From contig NC_041008.1 of NCBI RefSeq assembly GCF_004193775.1, positions 7,704,731 to 7,768,730 on the forward strand: a DNA stretch of 64,000 bases, given 5' to 3'. This document shows positions 12,831-25,358 of this stretch, piece after piece (the first letter of the stretch is position 1; each line of letters begins with the position of its first letter). The notes below the pieces were generated by a model, which was not told the DNA's origin, did not search any database, and saw only the letters and a list, made by a program, of their open reading frames with translations. Made by a program: the position numbers and the translations under genes. Source of the stretch: Glycine soja. Lineage: Eukaryota > Streptophyta > Magnoliopsida > Fabales > Fabaceae.

Positions 12831-15147
12831 TTTTTTTTATACAATTCAGGTAAGTCCCATCTTGATTGATTGTTTATCTCTTGAATGTCAAGATGTTAGT
12901 TTACTAGATTTGTTGAATCTAGGTCCAGCAATAGTAGTAGCTCCACCATCATTTATAAGAATGAAATTAGACAATTAGTAAAAACTAATTATAAAGATGA
13001 AATTATAAGAATAATCATGGTGGTACTATACGTTCTTGTAATGAAAACAAGCATCGTAACTACTAACTAGTTGTAGGTAATGTGCCTAATTCTATTAAAG
13101 GCCTTTCGCATCATGATTATCAAATAGAATCTAAGAATTTCCCTCAAAGATAAAGAATCTCCTAATTATTTTTATTTGCATTTTTATTAATTGTCTTCCA
13201 AATTACAATCGACGAAAAATATGATTTTAAAGCTAATTAGGTGTTGTCTTAAAGTGAAAACCTTAATTTATATAAAAAATGGGTCGGTGAACTCGTTAAC
13301 ATATATTAACGTAAAATGAGAGAAAATTAGGAATTTAAAATGAGAGATTTTTTTTGTGTAGTAATGCACTAACAGAACAAATTAGGGATTTAAAGAAAGG
13401 AAAAAGGAACAATCACAACAGAGTAAAAGAGGTGTGTACCACAACGGACAATGGTTCACTGCGGAGTAAAACAAGTGCAACAACAATTATTAACCACTGT
13501 GATGACACAATACTAACAACTCGCGCTTGCTAGAGAGTACAAGTTAGACGAGAAGGTGAGGCTACAAAGCAACAATGAAGCCATGAAGGAGACAATAGAT
13601 CAACATTGAAGGATACAAATCACTGATGACACAAAGGGAGAGTTACTAAGTTAGGGTAATGGGTAGTGTGTTTCTATTTCTATTTTTTAAAAGAGGAAAA
13701 CACACGGGTAAATATTAAATGTGATGTAAGGTTGTCAACAATATAATAAAAAAATTAAAAATTAATTACATAAATAAGTTTTTGTTTTGTTCAGTTCTCA
13801 TCGAATTTGATTATACCAACCCGATACCTGAACCAATCAACTTAAGGTTTCATTGATTTGATTTGGGTTGGATTCGAATTGGAAAAAAATCAAAACCAAT
13901 TTAATTGGTTCGGTTGAATCATAAATTTCATTAGATTGGTTCGAATCTATAAATACTTTTAGTTCGGGGAGCTAAATTTACCTTTACCATTGTCTTTTTG
14001 TGCCTGGGCAATCAATAGTGTTATTTTCAATTATATTATTTTTACAACAGCTCTTATATTTGTTTCTTTTTCTCCTGTTTTTCCTATTATATTATGATTT
14101 TTATTTTATTACACACTTTTCCCCTTATTTTCTTATCTCTCTTCACATTGAAAAAAAGATAGAATATGATTATTCTCGTAGAATAAGTATAATTTGTAAA
14201 TCATAAATTGACAATGATTTTTTAACTTCAAATTATGATCTTAATTTCGATATAAGCATTAATATAAGCTTAAAATATTTTTTAATTTTTTTTACCTTTT
14301 TAAAAAAATTATCTTATTTGTATAATTTCTTAAACATGATTTTATTAAAAAAGATACATATTTCACAAAAATACAAACAAATGGGTCTTTAAAATTACAC
14401 TTAAACGCACTATTTGAAAATGAAATTTAACTTTCAAGTCTTACTTATCCCTTTCTTCTTCTTCTATAACAAGGTTGTTTACTTTTCTTCCATCTTTGGC
14501 TAAGATAAGCTCAATATCATGTCATGGTCCAGTTGCTTCACTGTTAAGGTGAGATATTTTTCTTCTTTGGAAAATGTCTATGCATGTTAAAATAATTTAT
14601 CGTGCATCTTTTCTTAATGTAAAAGTTTACAGAGAAAGTTTGATTTTCTTTGTCTTATTAATTTATTTATTTGAAGGGGGGTAGGGACATTGAAAAACCA
14701 TATATGCCATTTGTTGGGTTGGGATCACTAGACAAAAATTTCCAGCTTTGTGTTAGCTGGATGATGAATATGGAAGCACAATTAGAATCTCTTATTCCTT
14801 AATAACAATGTGGGTCCTACTTTGCAGAATGAGTACTTAACGGAGGGAGGCATGCTGCCTATATTTTAGGTAAATTGGATTTTCTGTAGTTTGAAAACAA
14901 ATTGCATTTCTTACAACTGTTTGTACTCAATGAGTTTTTCTTACATTTTTTTTTATTATAAGATAAAGCTCTTTATTATTATTATTATTATGGTTTATAG
15001 ATCGCGTACAGTTTATAGAGAAACTGTTGACAATTTGAATTTGTATGTTGTTTACATTTTTATGGGTTATATCTTTATCTTTATATTAATAAAAATATGA
15101 GTTTTGGAGAGAAAATCGAGGGCAATTTGTTTCACACTGTTTTATTT

Positions 15148-15995
15148 ATTCGATTTATTTTTCTATATTTGCTCAAAATAAGGATAATTGTCTAATGAAA
15201 TTATTTAGGCAATCAAGAGTATTTTTCTTACCATCTTCATAATTAGGATAAATTGGATAGAACAGTCCATTTATCTTGTACAATTTGTAATTTGTCACAT
15301 AATTTGCTATATCTTTCCATTTTTTATATTTTATTTTGAATTTAAACATTAAAGGGAAAGATATAACATAGTATCTATCAGATTACAATAATATAAGAAC
15401 TTTAATAAAAAATAATAATTGTAACTAGAATAATAATAATAGGTCAAAATAAATGTTAAAATTCAAATTCAAATATAAAATCATCTTTATTCTTATGTTG
15501 TTAACAAATAAAGAAGTCTTGAGGGAAAATTTAGCATAATTTTTTTACATTATTTATTTCTATTTGATTTTTTTTTTGTCTAGACCCTAGATATTTTTTA
15601 CTGGAAGTAATCTGTTCAAATCAGATAAGATTATTGTGGATTACAAAAATCTCCCTCCAAGTACTTATCATAATCACATATCCATCATTCGAAGTGAAAT
15701 TTTTTAATTAAGTTAAAACAATTTTGTAATAGTTAATTTATGTGTTTGATAATGTATTCGATTTACTCCTTCTAGTTTTGCTCAAAATAAGAATAGTTTG
15801 GTTATGAAATTATTTAGGCAATTAAGAGTATTTTTCTGACCAACTTCACACACTGCCGTAAATTTGGATAAAATAGTCAATTCTTCTTTTACATTTTGTA
15901 ATTTGTCACATATTTTGTTATATACTTCCATTTATTCTTTTTATTTTACTGTGTATTTGAATTTAAATTTTAGCATTAAAGGGAAAAATTTATTT
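15148..15995. repeat. Diverged direct duplication, about 230 bases, two copies
   Basis: 15148-15375 and 15756-15995 share, in the same order, segments such as 'gctcaaaataaggata', 'gaaattatttaggcaat', 'aagagtatttttct', 'tttgtaatttgtcacata' and 'cattaaagggaaa'. Copies differ by substitutions and small gaps. Confidence 0.7.
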
Positions 15996-17408
15996 GATAC
16001 ATAATAGGGAAAAAATGCATTTTTAGTTATATATTTTTGGTTAAAAACATTTTACATCGATAAATTTAGTTATTGAACTTCCAAAAAATGTAGATGTAGT
16101 TTCTCTTCTATAAAGATTCATAATATTTTTTGAAATTAGAAAGAACTAAATATACATGTTTTTTCTTATAAGTTTGAGAAACAAATTTCAAAAAAGTTTA
16201 ATCACATTTGGTCGAAAATATAAGGATTAAACAATTTTTTTTATTTAATACTATCTTATAGAGGAAGAGGTTGCCCAATCACATTTGAAATCTCTTTGGT
16301 TTGACAAGGGGAATGGAAAGTCCAAAAGCATCGCATTACATTTTGTCTATACGATAAAAACAACTAACTTTAGGCTTGTAAGGACAGCACATCATGACTA
16401 TGATATCAAAAGGTATATCCAATTCAAAAAGTTTCCCGAAATGGCACTTGCAATTCTCCTTATTTATCATACCCTTTTTTAAAAAATAATATTGATCGAT
16501 TGATACCTAATAAGAAAAAAGAGAGAAAAGATATAAATGTAAGATAGAGAAAAATGATAAATATTAAAAAGATATTTAAAATACAGAGATATTCATAAAT
16601 CATTACTTTTTTTTAAAGAAAAAACATAATTTAATTGAAATATAGTTTGTGAATGAACAGAAAAAGTTCAAATAAATTTAATGGTATAAATTGCGGATGT
16701 GAATTTTTTTTTGTATATTAATAATATGTACTAAAATGATTAATCAAATATTTTAACAAGATTATTTATAGATAAAATTAATAAATATTTTGTATCAATA
16801 TGTGAGAACACAAAAATATACATAATAATTTATAATCTAATGAAAGTATAAAAACTCCAAACAATGTCATTACATACGCTATTTTTCCAAGTTTTTATGA
16901 TCAATAGTGGTTGTGTTGTGACAGTAACATCAGGTGCCAATGATGCTTACACGCATGACTTTGAAACTAGCGTTACAATTTGATGCATACACACGACATT
17001 GTAACTTGCTTTCTCCATCAATTATTGACTAGCAGGCACTTGAAATTAACGTCTTAATCGACATAAACTCAACTTGTCAACTATCATGTGCTTGCACATT
17101 AACAATTGTTTGGGTGATGTTCCGAATATCAACGTCTTAATAGACATAACCTGTAATTTGCAAATACTAAATAGGTATGTCTTCCTTGGCATCATTCCTT
17201 TACTTTTGCGGTGAAGTAGTTGGTATCTTGTGCATAATTTATCTAATCTACATCCCGCAGTTAAAGGTTTAGGGTTTAGAATCTAACCAAAGGTTTGGTG
17301 GCATATTGTGTTTGATTAAAATTGATAAACTCCTGCACCGTCATATCTCATCATTTGGATTGTTGAGAATTTTGTAATGATCACGAGTGAAATTTGTTCG
17401 TCTTTCTT

Positions 17409-17711
17409 CATGTAATAAATTTTGCATATTATTATACATGAAAGTGAAAAAAAAAGAGAGCAATACGAGAAGTTCATTTGGGATTTCATAGTCATTAACT
17501 ACTCATTAACCATTTATCATCCAAATTGCTGAAGTGCTATTTGTTTGCACGACATTATTTCATGTAATAAATTTTGCATATTATTATACATGAAAGTGAA
17601 AAAAAAGAGAGCAATACGAGAAGTTCATTTGGGATTTCATAGTCATTAACTACTCATTAACCATTTATCATCCAAATTGCTGAAGTGCTATTTGTTTGCA
17701 CGACATTATTT
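17409..17711. repeat. Near-perfect tandem duplication, 152-base unit
   Basis: 17409-17560 is repeated directly at 17561-17711. The only difference seen is one A in a run of A. Both copies start 'catgtaataaattttgcata'. No gene is affected. Confidence 0.95.
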
Positions 17712-18404
17712 CACTAATTCTTTTCTACTCAATTACTTGATAGTTATTTGCAATTTCATTGTAAATTACCGGGGCCTTTTTCTCAATGCTCATAAATATT
17801 CTTTCAATTTTTCTATTCTACTTCACCTAAAGTGTATGGATTAACCAACGTGAAATGATTTTAACTTAACTCAATCTCAAATTTGAGTTTTGACTATATA
17901 ATTGTGTTAAATATTTAAAAGAAAAAATTTATCATTTACTTATCCTATTGAAGTAAAATTCCGTCCTATACGCAATAAATCAATATATTTATGATCTTTG
18001 TAAAAAAAATATTTTGAATACTTGTATGATTTACTCCAAATGCGATGGAGAAGTGAGATTACCGTTATTTTAAAAGTTAAAGAAATTCACGATAAATAAT
18101 ACGTAATTCATAGTTTACAACACAATCATTATCAATCTAAGAGCAATAAGAGCATAATAATAAACCCAAAAAATGAAAGATCACAGATAAATTAATAGAA
18201 AAAGAACATAACAAATTAGATAAAATAAAATTGACAAAATGTGAATTGAGTGGAAAGTATAAAGAAAGAAAGAACAAAACATAGGATAAAATATAATCTT
18301 GTAATGTGTAAAGGAATAAAGGGTCAAAACAGGGGTAACTTTTTTGTAAATTTTTACCCAAACAATGATGTTTCTGGAGTAAATATAGAATTTGAAGTCT
18401 AATA

Positions 18405-18570
18405 TTATGGCAGTGCGCTGTAGCACCCGAAAAGCTGTATTTAGACCACTATTGCAGCCGCTACAGCGGTTATTGAAAATCGCTCAGCGATTTCGACTTC
18501 CATAGTAACTCAGGGCTGCTGCGCTCCGTTATCCTGCTATAGAGTGCTATTGACTACCATGAATGGGGGC
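18405..18570. repeat. GC-richer palindromic patch
   Basis: Contains nested short palindromes such as 'ccgctacagcgg', 'aatcgctcagcgattt' and 'gcgctgtagc' in otherwise AT-rich DNA. This looks like a transposon end, but no partner end was identified. Confidence 0.35.
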
Positions 18571-19159
18571 GTAGGACTACCCCTTCATTCACCTTAAGGT
18601 TACCACAGCTCTACCTATGACAACAGGTAAAGTTCATATAGATGGATAGTAGTATAAAATGAAGTTGAGATTCACATAATGCACAAGGAAGATGATTTGC
18701 CAAGATTTTTTACATGTTCATTTCATGCTTACCGTTTGGTTATTCAACAGGTTTGCATTTTGTAGCGTTAAAAGGTCATTATCTGCATATAATCTGATTT
18801 TTTCTGCATAAAAAGTTCATCTTGTGGTTGCTGTCTGATTGCTAGCAACTTCAGATTTTGTGGCTTGCTGTTTAGTCACTAACAGGTTTAGTTTGTGACC
18901 CTGAAGCCATATTTTGTAAAATGCCCTATCCCCATTCAGATAATGTTTTTCAAGTATTTTGAGGCCATTCTACAGATGGCAAAATACTTACATGTTTCTA
19001 AAGTTTCACATGAAATGATGCTACATGGGCACATATCCGAGGGTGTACAAGATCCTACACAACTAGTCCAGTGATTAATGAGGTATACAAGCATCACTCT
19101 ACGAGACATAAAGGAGTCTGCAGCACATTCCTTCTGCAACAAATAATAGGAAAAAACCT

Positions 19160-19285
19160 GCATGCAGTTTTTCAGGTGTTTTTGGTGGTGTTCTCCAATT
19201 AGAATTGGAGTTTTAAACTATGCTGATATTTAATTCAAATTAGAGCACGTCACCAAAAGCACCTAAAGAACTGCATCTAAATTTT
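19160..19285. mobile_element. Small foldback element (MITE) downstream of HAL3
   Basis: Inverted ends: 'tgcagtttttcaggtg' near 19163 and 'caccaaaagcacctaaag' near 19250-19275 pair with a few mismatches over about 25 bases. Inside is the palindrome 'ctccaattagaattggag'. It lies 130-250 bases past the HAL3 stop codon, so it may be part of the 3' untranslated region. Confidence 0.65.
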
Positions 19286-19408
19286 GTCCTAAATAATTCA
19301 CACCACCTATGAACAGACTAGATGCAAGAGAAATACAAATGCAATAAAACAAGGGGTCAAGACAAGTCCTAGCACACCATTCATAATTGTTTCAGATTGT
19401 CAACATTG

Positions 19409-20586
19409 TCAGATATCACCATTACCTTGCTGAGCCTTTGACTCATAGAAGAGCCTTACAGTTGAGTAAATGGTAGAGGGTTCAGCCATGGCACCATTGC
19501 CATAATCCCCACAAGCTAACCTCTTTGTAACAGGCGGGATGAGAGAAATGCCAAGCTCATCAATGGAGATGAAATGCCGCTCAGTGAAAGGATTGTTCCA
19601 CATCAAAGTGTTCATGGCTGGTGCAACAAAGAATGGCTTGCTGTAGTCCCAGGCTCGAACGATACATGTAAGTAGATTGTCACACAACCCTCCAGCAATC
19701 TACAATAGCATATACTTAAGTTATGAAAAGGAAGGAAGTGACAATCGTAAATACTTAAGTACTTAAACAGAAACATGCATGTAAACCCTATATAAGATTT
19801 ACATACGAAAACTGAATACCAAAAGATGGATAGGAACACATATCATTGACTGAACTCACCTGCACAGAATAAATAGGCATGTCATAGACATTCCAGCTTT
19901 TATAACTTAATGTGCAATAAAATATAAGCCATGATTTTAACTTGTGGTGACTAAGCAGAAGAGACAAAATCTGCCACTATTTGTCAATTTATGATGTGTT
20001 TGGAAAATCATATTTACAATTTATTTAGGCTTATCTTATGGCATGAACACTTGTTTTAATGATTAGGAGAGTTTATGAAAATATCTTATTTTAATAAGCT
20101 ATCCAGAATAACTTTTGAAAATAGTTTATAACCTATATAAAAACAGTTTAATCTTATTTTCTCTTTGATTGTAGAAACAACCTAAGCACTTATTTGATAA
20201 GTGCTTCATTAAGTAGTTTATCCAAATGCAGCTGTGTTTACCTTGCCAAGGGTGTTTGCCGATAATGGAGCGATGACCATGATATCTGCCCATTTGCGAA
20301 GCTCAATGTGAAGCACACTATCACCTAATTTCTTCCAACTAGACCATTCATCCTCATCCGTGTATAGAATTACATCCTTGGGCATTGATGCTCTATCAAT
20401 GAAATGCAAAGATCCACTTGAGGAAACTGCTCTTACATCTGCCCATTCAGAGAAACAATGACAAAGATTTGCAAATTTGACAGCAGCAACACTCCCACTA
20501 GCAGCAAGTAGAATCCGGGGCTTCCTTGGGGCAGCATCCACAGCCATACTCTCTCCCTCTGCACTTACAGGTTCTGAACCAGCCAT
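19409..20586 (-). CDS. HAL3: Phosphopantothenoylcysteine decarboxylase, HAL3-type flavoprotein
   Basis: FMN enzyme that decarboxylates 4'-phosphopantothenoylcysteine to 4'-phosphopantetheine in coenzyme A synthesis; plant HAL3 acts as a trimer. Coding exons (minus): 20242-20586 and 19409-19699, one GT-AG intron, 211 residues, matching the family (AtHAL3a 209 by memory). Visible hallmarks: flavin-binding N-terminal segment ILLAASGSVAAVK (25-37), catalytic His93 in GDSVLHIELRKWAD, APLSANTLGK (106-115), the PxMNxxMW motif PAMNTLMW (142-149) with Asn145, and the substrate-clamp Cys178 in ACGDYGNGAMAE. His93, Asn145 and Cys178 sit three positions after the known AtHAL3a residues His90, Asn142 and Cys175. 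The start is the ATG at 20586; the codon before it in frame is GTG. Everything needed for activity is present. Three foldback elements surround or enter the gene. Confidence 0.95.
19985..20236. mobile_element. MITE-like element filling half of the HAL3 intron
   Basis: Starts near 'gtgtttggaaa' (19997) and ends 'tttatccaaatgcagc' (about 20218-20234), with internal 'aagcacttatttgataagtgctt' type palindromic text (20186-20207). Such gtgtttgga...tccaaacac elements with an 'agcacttat' core are common in legumes. The right end stops only about 6-8 bases from the 5' splice site at 20241. Confidence 0.6.
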
Positions 20587-20827
20587 CACCCAGAGACTTC
20601 TACAATAATCTTAAATATCCATGATTCAAACAAGTGTAAAGTGTTTCAACTAACTCATTAAAAACCTTCAAATTCGTAAACTAAAACTCCTTTAGAGGTA
20701 GCATATAGTTACTAAATATTTGTATCAAGAGTGCAAAAGGAAAAATTCCGTAGTTTATTGAAATAAAACTCAAAATATACATGCATCTGAAGCTAGCTTA
20801 GCATCAATGACAACATCTATGTCTTAC
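20587..20827 (-). other. HAL3 leader and proximal promoter
   Basis: AT-rich sequence between the HAL3 ATG and the foldback element at 20828. No convincing TATA box could be singled out. Confidence 0.35.
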
Positions 20828-21085
20828 GTCCTGTTTAGTTAAACTCCTCTGCAAGTACGTATAGTAGAAAGAAATAAGAAGGTAAAATGAAATTAAACTT
20901 CCCCCATAAGTTAAAATCAATTTATGTACTTCAACATTTTTAGAAGCTCTCTGATGTAGCTTCTCGCCTTCTCCAAAAGCTGAAGTGCATAAGTTAATTT
21001 TAACTTATAAAGAAGTTTGATTCATTTTTCCTTTTATTTTCTTCTTCTTTAAATGCTTGTGGAGGAAATTTATTCAAACTGGGCC
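20828..21085. mobile_element. Foldback element in the HAL3 upstream region
   Basis: Inverted arms: about 20888-20937 ('aattaaacttcccccataag', 'caatttatgtacttcaac') face about 20983-21032 ('gctgaagtgcataagtta', 'aagaagtttgattcat'). Outer ends 'gtttagttaaactcc' and 'ggaaatttattcaaactggg' are also inverted. Its inner edge is about 240 bases upstream of the HAL3 ATG. Confidence 0.65.
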
Positions 21086-21439
21086 AAAGGTCAATACCCC
21101 AAATATTTTACGAACTACAATTTAATTTTTACAAACCACTAGAGTAAAATATTTTTACACTTTCAAACAATTAGAAATCACCCTACATGTAAAAGTCAAC
21201 AATTTGGTCATATATGAGAAATCATGATTGAATGAAAATATAAAAAACAGTTACCTTTTACCTAGAAAACAATCACATTAGCAAGTATTCATATATATAA
21301 CAAGGTGCAATAAGCACCGCATAATGCAACTTATAAGAGGGAATCCACCATTACAAATTCATAGTTACATGCATACAGACAACCCCCCCCCCCCCAAAAA
21401 AAAAAAAAAAGCCTAGAGAGAGTTAGAGAAAGAGTTGCA

Positions 21440-21680
21440 TGCATGGTAGTTAGTATCGTACGATTCACGATCCGTATCTCGCGATTCGATACGATTCCAG
21501 CTCCTATTGATACGAAACGGATTTTGTCTCGTTTTTTTTTCCTGAATTGTGGTTGAATCTCTGTATCGGGGATGAATCGTGCTTGAATCGCGATTTCCTG
21601 GCGAATCGCGCGATTCTTCACCGACGGCTAGCCTCCCGATTTTTCATCCTGCGCAGACTCGTTGGAGAGCGGAATCGCAG
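21440..21680. repeat. Cluster of CGATTC/GAATCG and CGTATCG words
   Basis: Many copies of cgattc, gaatcg, gattcgata and cgatacg in both orientations occur in about 240 bases, e.g. 'gtacgattcacgatccgta', 'cgcgattcgatacgattc', 'gcgaatcgcgcgattc'. It looks like the subterminal region of a DNA transposon. Short open frames here have no resemblance to known proteins. A C-run then A-run at 21385-21412 lies just left. Confidence 0.5.
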
Positions 21681-21904
21681 GATCGTGAAGACGAGCGTGT
21701 TTCTGAGTCGCTATTTTCTCAGCCGTGGCAGAGCAGAGTCAAGGTGGTTTCAGATTTAGGGTTCCTGTGAAGGAGATGACTAATGTTTGGGCTTGCGGGT
21801 CTTGGACAAATTGGGCTCACGTGATTTTTAAGGCCGTTACTTCCTGCACGCTCCTTGAACGCCCTAATAGCTGTGTGTGGACAAAATTACCCTTAACAAC
21901 TGTC

Positions 21905-22690
21905 TTAGTTTCATAACACATATTACATATTTCCATAAATGTTTTCCATACATAAGTGTGTAAATATGATTCTGAAAACCAGTTCTGAAAATGGGAGTTT
22001 TTAAAAAAATTCTATTCCGAAATGAAAATTCTAAAACCCATGCTACATATTACTGGACAACATTATCCATAACCATGTTTATATGCTTTTGAGATGCTTA
22101 TTTTAAAAATGAGATTGCTAAAAAATTACTATTCTGGAATGAGTATTCCATAACACATACTACATTCTTCCAAAATATCTTTTACATAATTGTGTGTACA
22201 AGCTTCTAGAATACCTTTTCTAGAAGAGTGTTAAAAAATACTAATTTGGAAATGATCATTCCAAAACATATACTACATACTTTTAGAAAAGCTTTCCCAT
22301 AAATGTATTTATATTATTTTAGAATATTTGTTCGAAAAATGGAATGTTAAAAAATACAATTCTGAAATGCATGCTACATACTTTTGAAAAAACTTTTCCA
22401 AAACTATGTTTATATTATTTTTGGAATACCAATTTTGAAATTGGGAGTGTTTAAAAAATACAATTCTAGAAAATTCATTTTGAAACACAACTTACATATT
22501 TCTAGAAAATGTTTTTCATGACTGTATTTATATTCTTCCGGAATACTTATTCTTGGAAATAGAGTGTTAAAAAACTCAATTATGGAATGCCACTTCTATA
22601 ACCCATGTTACATGTTTTGGAAAAGTTTTTTCATAATTGTTTTAATATGCTTCTAGAATATCTATTTCGAAATAAAAACAACAAAGGATA
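21905..22690. repeat. Diverged tandem repeat, about seven units of 104-124 bases
   Basis: A recurring module 'cat(g/a)ytacatatt...aaa..cttttccataa..tgtttatat.cttytrgaata...gtgttaaaaaatac' (degenerate summary) recurs with anchor 'y-tacat' at about 21917, 22041, 22160, 22268, 22372, 22488 and 22604. Spacing is 104-124 bases. Units are strongly diverged, so the array is old. Confidence 0.7.
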
Positions 22691-24260
22691 ATTTAGGGAT
22701 TTCCAGAAAATTGGAAAATGCATGGAGAGAAAGTAATAGATTTTCTTTAGCTTCCTAGTAAAACCATGAAATATCTTTACAAGTTCAGGTTTTTAGGAAC
22801 AATTATGATGAGACTATTTCTTTCTAAAGAACTTAGATTCACTCAAAATTTCCCAATCCTTCCCATGAATGTGTTCTACAAAAATCAATTTCAAACCATT
22901 CTTATAAATTTAATGAGTTATCAATTGAACCATACTCAATGAGTATATTCGTTTATAATTTAGTCTTTATTTGATCAACTTAAGAAATTAAAAAAATTAA
23001 AATGTTTTAAATATAAAAAAATTCCGGCCTTAATAATTGAACAAATTTTGTTTTTTAATATTTTTTTATGTCTTTGGTTGTGATAAATTTACAGTTTTAT
23101 TCCACTCAATGCTGTTAGGTGTGCTTTGTTGAGTGTTGATGTAGCTCTGAAGTTTTTAAAATGCTATTTATACTCGTTTTTAAGCCACAAGTATTCATTT
23201 AGGCTCATTTGAGGTATTTTTTAGGTGAATTTCAAAATTTTTAAAAATCATAATCAATTTTTAGTTTTTAAAATTTAATTTAATTTTTCTTCAACTAGTA
23301 CATAGACGAGGGCAATGTACATGAAAATAAAGTTCTATTATCAATCTATTTGATATATAACATTAAATTTTTAACTTAAATATATCTTAGTGTCTTAAAT
23401 TTGAATATTTTTAGTTTTGAACTTTGTCCCAAAAGTTTCTAAGTTACTCCTAGAAGCTTATACAATGTTGTGGTGAAGATTTTGAGATAATATGATTTTT
23501 TTTTTTGTTGACACAAATTCAACATCTCATCTTTATACATATCCAATAGAAAATTTATAATTGGTAAAATAAAAACGAAAAGTGTTCATTATTTATTATA
23601 TATTTTTTAAACTATGTTAAAATATTTACTATTTTTTTATAATTAATTTTCATAAAAAACTTGATTGATTATCTTTAATGATAATTTTTTTAATCATGAG
23701 AGTCTGAGATGACTTATTTAAGAGGATAAGTTAATACCACTCAGACTATCAATTTGTTATTATTAAATATTAATTTGAATCATTGTAATAAATAAATGAT
23801 ATAAAATAATTTTGTTTAATAAGAATGTCTAAAAGATATCATAAATATTTAAAGGATAAAAATTTAAAAATTTTCTTATTATTTTTGTTTATGTAAATGA
23901 AATAAAACATAATTCTTCTCTCTCTTCTACACCTCCATACATCTTTGTGCTATCTTTATATTCTTTTTCTTTTGTTTACATTATTTTCATAATTTTTTTA
24001 ACACTTTTAAGTTTATTTATGATTATTAAAAACAAGTATCTCAATTTTTATTTAATAATTTTAATTCTCATAAAAGCAAGTATCTTATAAATTTTATTTA
24101 ATAATAAAATAATATATTAAAAAATACCTTAAAAAGATATTCATAATATTTTTCATTTATTATAACCCATGAGCAAAACAATTTAGAGGGTATCACTTTT
24201 CTTTTGTTTTTCTTTTCATTTTTATTTTTCAAAAAAATAAATTTGGGCCTGTTTTTGTGC
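22691..24260. other. AT-rich intergenic DNA
   Basis: 1.6 kb with no recognisable exon, terminal repeat or RNA gene; only simple AT-rich text. Confidence 0.6.
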
Positions 24261-24261
24261 C

Positions 24262-25295
24262 CGTGAATTACTAGAGTTGTCAAAATGGACCAGCTTCGCT
24301 CACATGGGCTGGCCCGCAACAGGTTGAACTAAAAGTGGACTAACTCAACCTAGTGCATTTTCATGTGGGCTAAAAAATGTCAGCCTGGTCCGGCCCACCA
24401 CTAGTTGGTGGATTATGCGGACCGACCCACTTTTAAGTTTTTTTTTTAAAAAAAAAATTATTCCAAACAACTTAAAAAAATTAATTTTTTGCGATTTTAT
24501 TCTCAAACTAAAATATTGTAACATTCTGCTTGCGTCATTACATTTTCTATACTTTTATTATTAACAAGACAAAAAATGAAAGTTGTTTAGTAGGGTGAGA
24601 ATAAAAGAAGAAGAAAAAATGATTAACATTTTTTTCTTTGGTGTAAAAATGCATTAGAGAATATGCCCAATGCTTATTTTGTAGTAATTTAATTTTTTCC
24701 AATTAGAAACTGCAAAAAGTTATTTGACTTAGGTATATTCTAGTATATTCCAATAGTTTGATTTAAAACAGTAAAAAAATGTATATAATATTAAAATAAT
24801 CAATTTTCAAATATTATAACTAATTATTTATTAATGTGCATATGCGTGCAAGTGTGTGCGTACATGTGTATTTGTAAAATATTAATAAATAATTTAGTAG
24901 TTTAAAAATATAGAAAATTAATATAAAAATTGATAAAAATATGTTATTTTAATTTTTTTTTGAAAAATTAATTAAGCCCCTCGAATACACATTGTTAAAA
25001 GCTTAGAAGGTCGATTCTCTGTTTGTTTTAAGTTTGACTTAGGAGATAGGAATTGATTTGAATGTGCTAACTTGTTACAAAATAAAGATTTAACTAATAA
25101 TTATAAATTTATAATAATAATAAAATGAAATAATATATTATTTAAATATGATGGATTGACGAAGAAATTGATTAACCTGATTAAGTTCACCTCACCTATG
25201 GACTGAAAATATGATGATAATAGTTTTTTTTAATTGAGTCTGGCCACCTTGACCTGCGGTGGGTCGGGCTGGCCTAGGGGCCTAAACCCATATTG
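24262..25295. mobile_element. Possible decayed element with GGCCC-rich flanks
   Basis: GC-rich words at both sides of an AT-rich kilobase: 'gggctggcccgcaac', 'ctggtccggcccaccac' near 24308-24410 and 'ggtgggtcgggctggcc' near 25258-25275. A GTCAARRTGG word occurs near each side. Order of words does not form a clean terminal inverted repeat, so the limits and class are uncertain. Confidence 0.35.
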
Positions 25296-25349
25296 AGGCT
25301 TGCAATCTTCTAAATTCCCTCCTCACACCCTTCTAAGTTTCATAACCGT

Positions 25350-25358
25350 GTTAGGGTT
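25350..25358 (+). promoter_or_regulatory. Candidate telo-box-like element upstream of RRP36
   Basis: The word gttagggtt (complement aaccctaac) lies about 250 bases upstream of the ATG. Telo-boxes (AAACCCTA) are enriched in promoters of plant ribosome-biogenesis genes, which fits the gene downstream. The match is partial. Confidence 0.3.

Larger units (their letters stand above)
11562..19159. other. Intergenic region with decayed repeats, no gene seen
   Basis: 7.6 kb of AT-rich DNA without a recognisable exon. It contains an ACTCG-rich element (12236-12830), a GGTTCGGTT-rich stretch near 13780-13980 that looks like a transposon end, a diverged direct duplication (15148-15995), a 152-base tandem duplication (17409-17711) and a GC-richer palindromic patch (18405-18570). 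The remainder shows nothing. Confidence 0.6.

Noticed and set aside
21547..21916. Plus-strand frames of 63-70 codons
   Set aside because: They lie over the CGATTC word cluster and have no protein similarity; the repeats keep the frames open.
24262..25295. Clean terminal inverted repeat around the GGCCC-rich words
   Set aside because: The GTCAARRTGG and GGCCC words are not in mirror order at the two sides, so a defined transposon could not be drawn.
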